A DNA stretch of 64,000 bases from Lactifluus volemus (Eukaryota > Basidiomycota > Agaricomycetes > Russulales > Russulaceae), in assembly GCA_022376515.1 (NCBI GenBank), contig WTXI01000046.1:62001-126000 (forward strand). Reading direction: 5' to 3'. Shown piece after piece: positions 9,654 to 19,704 of the stretch. Made by a program: the position numbers and the translations under genes. Each line of letters begins with the position of its first letter. Positions within the stretch are counted from its first letter, which is position 1. The notes beneath the pieces were generated by a model that saw only the letters and a list, made by a program, of their open reading frames with translations, made no database searches and was not told the DNA's origin.

Positions 9654-12600
9654 CTAAGTGGCGGGCACATGGCCTTCGTCTTGGCTGACAGCATCGATGC
9701 CTCGGAGTTGGTTTATGGCATTCGATTGGAAGTCTCTGTCGAAGCACTGCTGTCGGGGAACACCCTGGAGCTCGCGCAACGCTGCTTCTACGTGTCCCAC
9801 ATCGCTTTGATAGCCGTCGAGGATATCTACCGTCAGACGCAGGAGACGGGTTGTGATGTATTCCGGGTATGTATAATTCGAGAAGATTCCACGGTCTTGG
9901 ATAACGAGGTCGCAAATGAGATTCAGTAGAATCTGGTGTGTTCCAAATGACTCCTTGCTGTCCTTCCACGGAGAAATGATATCCTCGAAAGTCTGTTTGT
10001 AGTACACGTCGGTTTCTTTCAACTGTCTCAGGGCAAGAAAGAAAAGCTCGACAGTATATCCCAGACCACAACCGTCACGTAGATCTCGGAGACGCCATAG
10101 CTGTCGCTTCATTGGGTCCTTGAGTCGGCGAAGCTGGACAGGTATCTGATTGATAGATTTTAGACTTCTGAGCGCCATTTCGTGTCCCCCAGTGTGCGAT
10201 CCATTCATAATATTGCGGAATTTACGACCGAGGGTGTGTAAGCTCCGAAGTTGCTGCAAGAGAAATACTAATTGGGGCAAGACAGGGGAGGTACCAATGG
10301 AATGAAAAATAAAAGCTTCGCTGACCAGGGCGGGTTCGGTGCGCCTGAACTCGTTGAATGATACTCCGGGAAGCTGCCGGATTAAGGTGTGAGTGGCCTT
10401 GTCCATGACATCTTGAAGAAGGGAAATTCTCCAGTCGACTTTATCATTTACACCATTTTCGTCTCCAATGTCTTTCAGCCCGGAAACGTCTGATTCGTGC
10501 GTGGAAAGGATCTCTTTGACCTGTGGTAGCGGTATGGGCTTGCTCGGGTCCAAGGGCTCGAATGCTCGATCCAGTTCTTCGACGTAGTTCCACGCACCCT
10601 CCAGACGTCTGTCGATCGCCTCGGCACTTGCAAGCGCAGCTTCGTCCGAGGTGGCAAAGGGTGATTGGAGGCAAGCAAGTCCGCTCACCGCATATTGAGC
10701 CAGCTCGCTTAACAAATCGACCTTCAACATCTGTCGAATAGCCACGAGTGAGATGCACGTCCAGCGCGCGGTGAGCAACGAGTGCGTGCCGCCTGTCGGC
10801 GATGCTGCTGATGCAGAGAAGATATCTGCTAGGCCTAGTTCTCCAAGCGATCCCCCAATTTCTCCAAACATGTCTAACTTGGCACGAGCTTTGAACATAA
10901 GCAATGCTATGACGTTGATGCAAGCATCGATACGTCCAAGTCGTGCGTCTTCATTCGCGAAAAGACCGCCACGGTTGGCGCATGTAGCCAATAGGCGACC
11001 TATTCGTTGGCAGAGATCATTGTAAATCGTGTCGCTGGGTGGATGTTCTGGAGTCGCGTTATCAGGAATGACTCCGTCGTTGAAGGCTTTAAAGACTTCA
11101 TCCCACACTTTCTGGCATTCTTCGTCGAAGGAACCGGGGATAGTCAAAGCGAACGTTTCCATCTCTGTGTCCTCCGTGACGTTACTGAATAGCCCTCTTT
11201 TATCACGGTCGATACGTCCATCGGTCTTCACCATTGCTAGCTGCAATTGTCCCTCACCCATGTGTGATCTCACGGGTCTCGGTTCCCCACCAGGTTGGTT
11301 ATCAAAGGTAGCTTCGATCGACCTAGGTGCCTCCGAGTTGGTACAGTCACGGTCCGTTGCCTGACGGCGCACTTGGGCGAGTGTCAGAATATGGGACGTG
11401 CGGTGGGGCGGGGAGGACAAACCATTTATATTCTGCTTGGTCATCGTTCGACGGTTGCCTTTGGATTCCCATGGAACGTAGACACTATTGCAATGGTAGT
11501 GGGGAAGATCTAACAACGTTCCGGAATGGCAAGTGTCGAGGATGGCCTGAACGACACAGCGTCAGTGAAATTTCGAAGGTCAAAAGAAAACGTAGGTACC
11601 AGAAGGTTGCAACCGACTGGAATGGGAACAAGAATCGCTTTGAGCTCCTGAAACCGTGTCAACCTAAACACGAATTCTCAATAGAGGAGAAAAAAGGGCT
11701 AACGTCATCGATGATGGGCTGCTCGTCACTTGGCATGATCACTGCACGAACGCAAATGAGAGGAGAACGCTGCAAGAAAGAGAATGCGCACTTTCGTCCA
11801 TGCCATCCTCGAGGACTTCGCGATCATTAACAGTCGGGCGTTGGCCTGAATGACCGGAATCTGTCGTGGTCGATCAGATCGATCAGATGCTAGGTGGTGT
11901 CAACTGAAGAAGATGGTGACTTACAGAAGAAAGTAAACCTGTCGCCCGATGCAGCACCGGAAACTAGCTTTTTCAGCTCGCGAATCTGTGTCTGCATGTC
12001 AATACCCTCTACAGAATAGTCATGAATTGATCATCACGGACTATGTTGGCGCGGGTCGGCTGAGAGTGTTCCGGAAAGTCAGGATCATCCTTGAGCACAC
12101 AAACGTCTTCTGGGCGATAGCCATATGTGCCTGTGATGATCATTAATAAGAAGAGGAAGCGTAGACAAGAGATGCGTTACTACGCACTGATGAACAGCTC
12201 CCGATAGCGCTCGACATCGTCAAATGGTCCATCCAACGGGTCCCAGGTGTTGGATGGGCTACAGTAAGTGATGCCAACAAGAAGAGCCCGTCGTTTCCGA
12301 GTCGTCGAGGGGACATTCAAGGCCCCCGTAGCCTGGCTCTCATCGTCAATTGGCAGGTGTACGGATCTTTTGTTGGAGGGAGATGTTGATCTGGAATCAA
12401 ATTGAATCAGTCCTCTTGAAATAGTCTGTATAAGTCTACGAAGGGACCACGTCTTAGGGACGGGTTGGTACTGAACAGTGTCAGACAATCATGCGGCGCC
12501 GACAGGAGGACGAGAACAACTTACCGAAGTTGGTCCGATTTGGCTAGGAGCCAGGGGTCCTTCGAACACACCAACAGCACCCCAAGCCCCAGAACCGTCT

Positions 12601-14063
12601 GACAATGACAGTGCTGCACCCACATCGCAAGAGAATGTTGCTACCTTAGCAGCTGAAGATTCAACTTCTGGACCACCCTCGGCAAAAGCTACACGTAAAT
12701 GCCTTCACCATGGAAGATCACGAAAGTTTATGGCCGAATACATACCACACTGAGCCCACCATATCCCTGGTCTGGAATTCCGTAGGTTACCTAATACTGC
12801 ATCTGGCTGGAGATTATCCAGCTGAGTGAACGAAAGAGTGAGGTGGAGACCACAACCAACTGATGAACAACACACATCAACGTCGATATATATGAGGTCA
12901 TCATCGTGGACAAGAGCCATGTCACAGTCTGTGGGTGCATTCTGCACGACGTTTGTTAGACTTGGACTTGGAATTATGATAGTGTAAGTCCTAAACACTC
13001 ACCGTAACTAGATAATCTAGCAGCGTGTGGAGGGGGTCCTGATACTTTGGAATGTCAAAGAAAGTTAGGGAAGCTAGATAGGCTGTCTCACGTCGGTTTC
13101 AAGTGGGGTACTTATGAGTTGTTCGTCAAAATCATCTTCATCTCGATCTGGATCCAAAGTCGGCTCCGCAGCTGCTCGAAGCCTAGGTATTATCCTAAAA
13201 CGTCGACGGACACGGAATCCCCTGACGAATATGCACTGATCCTCTGGCAGATTCTGATGTGAGCATATTAATCCAAGTGTTGTTTCAGCGTCTTTGGATG
13301 GGAAGAACGGTACCTGTCCACTCGGACCACAATTGACCGCCACTCCTCGAATATCTTCAAGTGGGACCTGCCATTGTACATTGCAACTTGAAATACCAGT
13401 AACCTGAACACCGAACGACACCTGTTCTCCGCCTTGATTCTCGGAGAATACAACATTGGTCCAGGAGCTTGCAAGATCACGTCCGGTGACGAGAATGATA
13501 TCCTCCATGCGGGCTACTCCCAAGCCAAGGTACCGAGCGAATGCAAACCAGACATCAATACGTTTGGTTATGCATCTAGCGAAATCCCCACGAGCGAACG
13601 TCTCTTCACGATGGGCGAGCACGGGAAGAGATAAGATTGCGCCTTGCTTCTTCGAACATGAAAACGTTACTTGTGCAGGTCCTGGCCTGTTAAGAGTTTA
13701 GTGACAAAAAGGGTTGTACATTCAAATGTAGGGCTCCTCTCACTCGGCAGCACTAAATTCATCTCGATCAGGCTTGACTGCCTTGGAGCAAAAGTTATTG
13801 GGACTGAGTCTGCCTGAGTATATATGCCTTGACATCTTGAGTTTCAACGGCTCGTGGTATTCCGGAACGCCGAAGTTTTCATGGGATGGATGATCTCGAG
13901 GGAGTAGAACGTTGAATAGACGGATAAATTTACCATACTGAGTGAAACCGACATCGCCCACTTGTACAGCGGAGTCGAGTCCCTCACGGCTTGGATCCCA
14001 TAGTGCATGGCCATAAGCAGGATACTTTATCGCAAGTTCGTCGCGGAAAATGTTGTACTCCAT
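9654..14063 (-). CDS. Three-module fusion: basidiomycete orphan domain + caspase-like protease + orphan helical domain (copy 1)
   Basis: The model has 13 exons: 14063-13744, 13686-13092, 13044-13003, 12941-12876, 12821-12746, 12688-12525, 12470-12188, 12130-12042, 12006-11925, 11860-11792, 11741-11704, 11647-11600 and 11546-9654. It totals 3765 nt, 1254 aa. Residues 1-421 form an uncharacterised domain that I recognise from many agaricomycete hypothetical proteins (motifs ALWDPS, IILVTGRDL, QCIFVRGFR). Residues 422 to about 709 are a caspase-fold C14 protease: RALLVGITY strand, catalytic His in YSGHSGQ (H576) and catalytic Cys in LDTCHSGT (C630). After residue 709 the sequence leaves the other copies and continues in frame into about 545 residues of a helical basidiomycete-restricted domain (GTHQILLNLICDL region). 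The caspase exon has no in-frame ATG, so splicing to the upstream exons is needed. Alternatively, the last domain could be a separate gene starting at the ATG at 11162. Homology and frame are solid; the joined transcript is inferred. Confidence 0.7.
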
Positions 14064-14400
14064 CAGAAATAGAGAAGAAAAGAGAAGGAAGAACCAAGTT
14101 TCGAAGCAGGAGCCAAATCCATAATCCATCCATCTATAATATAAAGCGAATCAACGATAAAACTCTGATAAGACGGATCAGATAAGTGATCGAGAGCGGT
14201 TTCTTGGCATTACCACGTGATGAGAAAGTCACGGTCGTTTCACTGTCACTCTGGTCACTAACTAGTAGTCGACATGCGCGTTCGACCTCCAGTCAGCGAC
14301 TGTCCAACACTGGTACACCCCCTCTCCTTGTCACTGTCATCAACATCCTCACCCTCACTCTTACACTGCCGCCGCCGCCCTCACCACTTCCGCCGCCACC

Positions 14401-14520
14401 AACAGCATGCTTGGTGGGGGGACTCACTGGACTCATGGGAGCCGTTCACACGGCGTTGGGATGCTGTCGTCAGGTTGTCGGCACCGTCGGTTCGTTTTGA
14501 ACCCACCCACGTTGGAAGGT
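14401..14520 (+). repeat. Dispersed direct repeat, copy A
   Basis: The sequence from AACAGCATGCTTGG to GAACCCACCC recurs at 15468-15597 with scattered substitutions and a small indel. Both copies follow a (CCGCCG)-rich tract. The shared core includes ACTCATGGGAGC and TTCGTTTTGAACCCACCC. The nature is unknown; it may be a local repeat family. Confidence 0.6.
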
Positions 14521-15467
14521 TCTTCCCTTTCATTGCTGTCACCACTCCGTTCAACCATGCATGTATGTCCACCTTTCCGCCTCGGGCTTGACTCTACCAT
14601 GATGTTGTGCCGTCTCATCCCATCTCTATTGTCTCCTATTACAATACCAGAACTGCACTCCGTGCCTTCTATTCTCCTTTCTGATTTAGCTGTCAAAGTC
14701 AAAGTATGCCCATTATCCTTTTCTCTCCGATTCACTGAGCTACTTTCTGCCCCTCATGCCAGCTTAGCATCGAATCTACTCTCAAATATTCATATCAATT
14801 CCATGAGGTGCATGTCCTTCCCTCGCCTTGTTGGATGATATGGAACATTCACACATTTTAATCGCCTTCTCGACAGACTTTGGGCGACCGGTTTCAGCGT
14901 AACGAGAACTCCCGAAAGCGATATGAGATGTGTTCGAATTTGCAAGTGATTTGAGGAATATCCAGCCGGGGGTCCGAGTCTGCCCGCATTTAACCTTGCA
15001 AGCAAGGTAACTAGGGTATTCAAATTGCCCAAACACTACAGCTGTGTGCTATTGGTGTTGCCGCGACTGACGTGCACACCACCCGCTTCTTCTGAAATGG
15101 TGACATTTCAGTCGTCGAAGACAACCCCAAATTTGATGAAAGGTAGTGTTTGACTGGGGATGATCACTTTAGCCCTGATCTGTCTATACAACCCCTCTTG
15201 GCTGATAGTCATGCGGCTCATGCCCACCCTCACCGGCCTCACACTCAACCCTCACCATTATCACCAACGTGTCATCACCTCTCGCCGCTGCCGCCGCCAC
15301 CAACAGCCCACATTATAGTTGCCGTCAGATGCGTCCCCTCACCCCCACCTCACCTTCGATACTGCCACCAGCAGCAACGGCACACATTGGACTTGATGGC
15401 CACAAGTTGCCACCAACTTGTGCCTCTCTTGCCTTACCGTCACCGTCACTCGCCACTGCCGCTGCCC

Positions 15468-15597
15468 AACAGCGTGCTTGGGGGAGAGGGGGGACTCACC
15501 GGACTCATGGGAGCTGCTCACACGGCGTCGGAATGCTGTTACCAGTTTGTCAGCACTGTGAGTTCGTTTTGAACCCACCCGCGTTTGAGGGGTGTTG
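15468..15597 (+). repeat. Dispersed direct repeat, copy B
   Basis: Second copy of the element at 14401-14520, same orientation, about 1.07 kb downstream, again behind a CCGCCG-rich tract. Confidence 0.6.
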
Positions 15598-16669
15598 AGA
15601 TGCCTGAGGGGTGCTTCCCTTTCAGGCGTTGCTAGGTACGCTGCCTCCACTCTTCCACCTCACTGATTTTTCTGTAGTTTTCTTTGGTTTCCTCGCTCCT
15701 GTTTTTTTTTTCCCACTTCGTCCCCTTTTGTCCCCTTCGATGAGGGATGGCCTCGCGTCATCCCTCGGTGTTGAGGAGAGCCATTCATACCACGTCCAAG
15801 TCCTTGGCATCAGAATCGTGCTAGCAGCGCCATTGCGACTGCCCGAGCGCCTGATGCCATGGCCAGCGTGTGGCATCATCGGTGTTATCCTCCCTGACGC
15901 ATCCTCCCCCTTTTTTTCTGTCAGCCTGCTGCTGTGGCCTCAAGGCTCTCGATGCCTCCTTGCCAACGCAGCCATTGGCCTATTGTGAGGCAGCACTGAG
16001 GCAGCGACTCCTGGTCTTATCCGAGTCTCCCCGGGCCCACCTCACCTCCCTGCAACCCAGATCGATCCTTCTGATACGCGCAGCCAGTCCCTCCTCATTG
16101 GACGGTTGATTGCCGCCGCTCTTTTGCGTATCCGCCTCATTCCCGTCCGAGTTTGCATGTGGCAAGTTTACGACCACCAAGTACGACCCATGTGGCCTTC
16201 CGATTGGACGAATGTCCATCGATGGGTGGATCCTCGAGATGTTCGACCCTTACACATGACCGAAAATTATGCAATTCCATCTATGCGCTGTATGCGTGTG
16301 GTTGCAGCCAACTACGTGGGGTCACTTCCGGCCACAGTCAAGGCCGTAACAAACACGACGCTGGTTAAGACGCTCCTGTCAGTGGAATTGCGACCCTCCC
16401 CTTTGCTCGCTTGCCTGCTGGTGGGTGTGCTGTTCCTCGTCGACCAGCCAGCCAAGGCCACAGAGGGTGCGGGGGCCAATGTCTCAGGCAGTGGTGGTAC
16501 TTATTTCTAACTCGACAAAGTCCAACATCAGTCACCTCTTGCTGTACATCCTTGACAACCATGCCCAGCACTTGCTTCCCGAGGAAAATGAAGCAGTCGC
16601 CATCTCCAAAGTTATCCACTATCAAACCCAGAAGATGAAGATCGGTGGAAAAATATCGCAAGAGCGGCG

Positions 16670-16867
16670 TTGCTTGAAATTGGAGAAAGAGGAGATAAAG
16701 ACACCCTTGTCTCGGTCTTGGACTACATGCGTGATCATTTGGACACTGCCAAACTAGAAGTAGGAAAAGTGCTGCGAAAGAGCTTCTTAGAGGAGTTTGA
16801 GATGAATTTGACTGCACCGCAAGCTGCGCCGCCTGTCAGGGATTTGCTGTTGGAGCATATGCGATAA
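16670..16867 (+). pseudogene. Remnant of an NLR 3' end
   Basis: The last residues, PVRDLLLEHMR followed by a stop and GTAGGTATAAG, match the end of the ankyrin gene at 28304-29651. The upstream part of the frame (DKDTLVSVLDYMRDHL) is not ankyrin and I do not recognise it. An NLR copy has therefore been replaced up to its last ankyrin half-repeat by unrelated sequence, in frame. Its 3' flank runs tail-to-tail into the caspase pseudogene, as in the other blocks. Confidence 0.6.
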
Positions 16868-19602
16868 AGTAGGTATAAGTTTATTTCACAATTCACGAAA
16901 AACCGCACATGCTTACTTACACCCATCCTTCATCCGCGTTGTCCACCGCAGGGTTTTTGTGTCCTCGGTGAATTTCGCGAGGGGCTGTCCCACCCTCCTA
17001 GATGCCGGAAATTTTATTGTTTTGGTTGAAATTTGAAAGGTTCGGCGGGGGTGATCAGGGTGAGGCGGCGTTCGCGAGTCACCCCGGTAGAAGTGGGAAG
17101 TGGTTTGACCGTGCTACGTTTTGTAAATTTGAGCTGGTCTTATTACTAATCCGAGCGCCAGGGCAGAGGTTATGTATGTAACTTACAAGGAACCTGAATG
17201 TTACAGAGTTGAACGTTGAATGTTGAAATAGAGGAACAGAAGGGCGTCAGTGCAGCATCGCCGAGGTGTAACTTAGTACAGTAAAGGACAGAAAGCGTTT
17301 AGATGTCGGTGATGTCGATGTGGATGCAGAAGATGACGTGATCCTCACTACTTTTCAAGTTTCTGGGGTCCCGGTTATCAAAACACTTTCCTTCCACCGA
17401 CACTTCTAATCACCTCATGCACCGCACCGGTGCCGGAACAAGTGATAAGTTACAAACTATATGTGTGATCGATCGTCTTAGTCAGAAGGGTCGAGGGCAG
17501 AAGGAAATGGAGGAAAAAAAAAAGGAACTTCTCCAAGAACGTTTCAGTGTTCTGTGCAGATTGATTACAAAGAGGCAGTACATGGAAGGTTTTACATGAG
17601 GTGATAATGGGGACGAAACAAAGCGATGCTTGGAATTACAAATGTGGTAGTTGATGTGGTAGGGTAATTGAAGCTTGAAAGTTGCAACCGGCGCAGGTAC
17701 AAATAAATAAGATAGCATCTATCTTCACTGTTTTTCATCATAAACGGGGGAAATACGGATGAGCCCGTAATACCTCATAATTGGAGGGTGTCATCCATAT
17801 TCTGCGTCCAATGTCATCAGCAAAGTGTAAAAAAGCTAAAACAGGTGCGACGGAAGAAGCTCACCAATTTCACGAGACTGCTTAGCTCTGGCTCTTGAAA
17901 GTTGTCAAGGTCACCGTCAAATCCATTTCCTTCGCCACGAGCAACCTTCTTTCTTTGGTAGTATGTGTATTCATGCAAAGCCATAGCGTTGTCATGTAGT
18001 TTATGGCTAAATGACAAAGATACGAAGCATAAGCGCTCGCGCGAAATTAACAGACGCACAGCGGATCAACGTACTTGATATGCGACATCAATGCCTTGTA
18101 TGTTGGGTGATTGTTGGTCTCTGATGGATATGTCAGATCTGGGTATGGCAGCCGTCAACAGAATACACCAAACTAAGGTAATCGCACAGGGCTGTGGTCA
18201 GTGAGCCATTTGGGCCTTCCCATGCTACCTGTAAATCCGAACAGGCGGATAGAGAAATCTTTAAAGAAACATGAGGTCACAGCTGGCCTGAAGGGGATGT
18301 ACGTACCACCATTGGATGGGGGATATCGCTATACTCGCACCAGCCATCACAAACAAAACGAGGCTCCGGAGAAGCACATCGGGGCTGGCATGCGAATAGC
18401 GAAACCTCTTCTGAGTGTCGATTTACACGAAATTGCGCCTCAGAAGACCATCCCGATTGATCTGTGACACCTCCACCGACTTGTGTACCATCCGGCGGGA
18501 TTTGACATGACGGGGGTTCAACAGGCTGACTATCCAGGACAGTTTCGACCGACTGAAGTACCTGGAATATCGAGTGGTTGAAGTCCGCGGCCTGACGGCG
18601 CACTACGCGGGTATCAGAGCATGAGCATGAATATGACGCAGGAACAAACAAACCGTTGATATTCTGCATGATCATCGTTCGACGCTTGCCTTTGGATTGC
18701 CATGGAACGTAGACACTATTGCAATGATGGTGGGGAAGACCGAGTATAGTTCCCGAGTGGCTGGCATCAAATATGGCCTGGAGGACACAGCATAAGGGAA
18801 TAATTCGAATAAAGGTCAAATAAAGAGTGTACTAGGAGGGTGCAACCAACTGGAATGGGAACCAGGATTTCTGTGAGCTCCTAGAACTGCGTGAGCCAAA
18901 AACGCAAATTGAATGACGAGAAGGAAAGCTAACGTCACTGATAATGGGCTGTTCATCGCTCGGAATGATCACTACGCGAACACGCATCAGAGAGGACCTC
19001 TGCGGGGAAGAGGGGGGCGCACTTCCGTCCATACCACTCTCATTTTCGAGATCGTCAATAGCTTCGATCTGGTCTACATGACCAGAATCTGTCATGGGCT
19101 GTCAGATGCTGGGCTGTGTCAAAAGGGTGGAGATTTACAGAGGAAGGTGAGCTTGTCACCCGCCATAGCACCGGAAACTAGTCTTTTCAACTCGCGGATC
19201 TGTATTGCATGTCAATGGACTCTGCAGAACAGTGATGACTTGTTTATCACAGACGATGTTAACTCGAGTGGGCTGAAGGTCGTCCGGGAAGTCGGGACCA
19301 TCTTTGAGAACACAAACGTCTTCCGGGAGATAGTCGTATGTGTCTGGGAGGACGATTAGTGAGAGAAGGAAATGTAGGCGAGGGGTATGTAATTACGCAC
19401 TGATGAGTAGCTCCAGAAAGCGGTTGACGTCGTGATGGGTGTCCTGCAATGGCGACCATTTATTTGATGGGTAACAGTACGTAATCCCGACAAGAAGAGC
19501 CCGTCGCTTCCGAGTTGTCGGGGTAACATTGGAGGCAGCCCTAATGGTACGAAATGCGGGGAGGATGCGGCGAGGGAGAAGGAATCTGAGATCAGTGCAC
19601 AT
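16820..19602. repeat. Segmental duplication block 1 (NLR tail / caspase copy 2)
   Basis: The block runs NLR 3' end (+), shared spacer, caspase gene (-). Blocks 2 (about 22648-25260) and 3 (about 29615-32533) have the same order. Shared spacer landmarks include TGAGGCGGC, TTTCAAGTTTCTGGGGTCC and GAAAGTTGCAACCGGCGC. The spacer between 16868 and 17774 holds no convincing gene. Confidence 0.75.
17775..19602 (-). pseudogene. Caspase-like protease copy 2, active-site Cys to Ser and frameshift
   Basis: Exon order and phases match the free-standing copy at 30595-32533. Exon 1 (19602-19401) starts with an ATG and encodes RALLVGITY. The next exon is 19343-19255. Exon 3 (19219-19139) is 81 nt where all other copies have 82, so one base is lost near CTGTATTGCATG and the frame breaks. 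The catalytic His motif YSGH is kept at about 19108-19119. The cysteine motif reads FDASHSGT instead of LDTCHSGT: TGC became AGC at about 18769. The 3' exons run to the TGA at 17777-17775. A frameshift plus loss of the nucleophile argues for a pseudogene; a regulated pseudoprotease would need a sequencing error or unusual splicing. Its 5' end faces the NLR gene at 19705. Confidence 0.75.
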
Positions 19603-19704
19603 AATGCCGATGATCGATGATCAGTTACTCTCAGGCCGAATTACCAGGAAGTTGAAAAGTTCGATTCAGGGTTCTGGGGGTCATGGCCTCTTCTTCCACA
19701 CACC
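19603..19704. promoter_or_regulatory. Divergent intergenic region shared by caspase copy 2 and the NLR gene
   Basis: Only 102 bp separate the caspase ATG (19602, minus) from the NLR ATG (19705, plus), so both promoters must overlap or lie in the neighbouring gene. It contains the palindrome-rich string GATGATCGATGATCA. No TATA box is obvious. Confidence 0.5.

Larger units (their letters stand above)
14064..16669. other. Repeat-rich gap without a recognisable gene
   Basis: Low-complexity Pro/Ser/His-coding and pyrimidine-rich tracts occur around 14.3 and 15.2 kb, each followed by a copy of the same element of about 120 bp (annotated separately). The frames between 16.1 and 16.75 kb are open for up to 134 codons, but I do not recognise them. 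The first bases hold the promoter of the fusion gene that starts at 14063. Confidence 0.4.

Noticed and set aside
9654..11516. A stand-alone 620-aa gene starting inside the caspase active-site exon
   Set aside because: The apparent start is a TTG (Leu) that follows the catalytic DTCHSGT motif in the same exon, so the frame continues from upstream caspase sequence.
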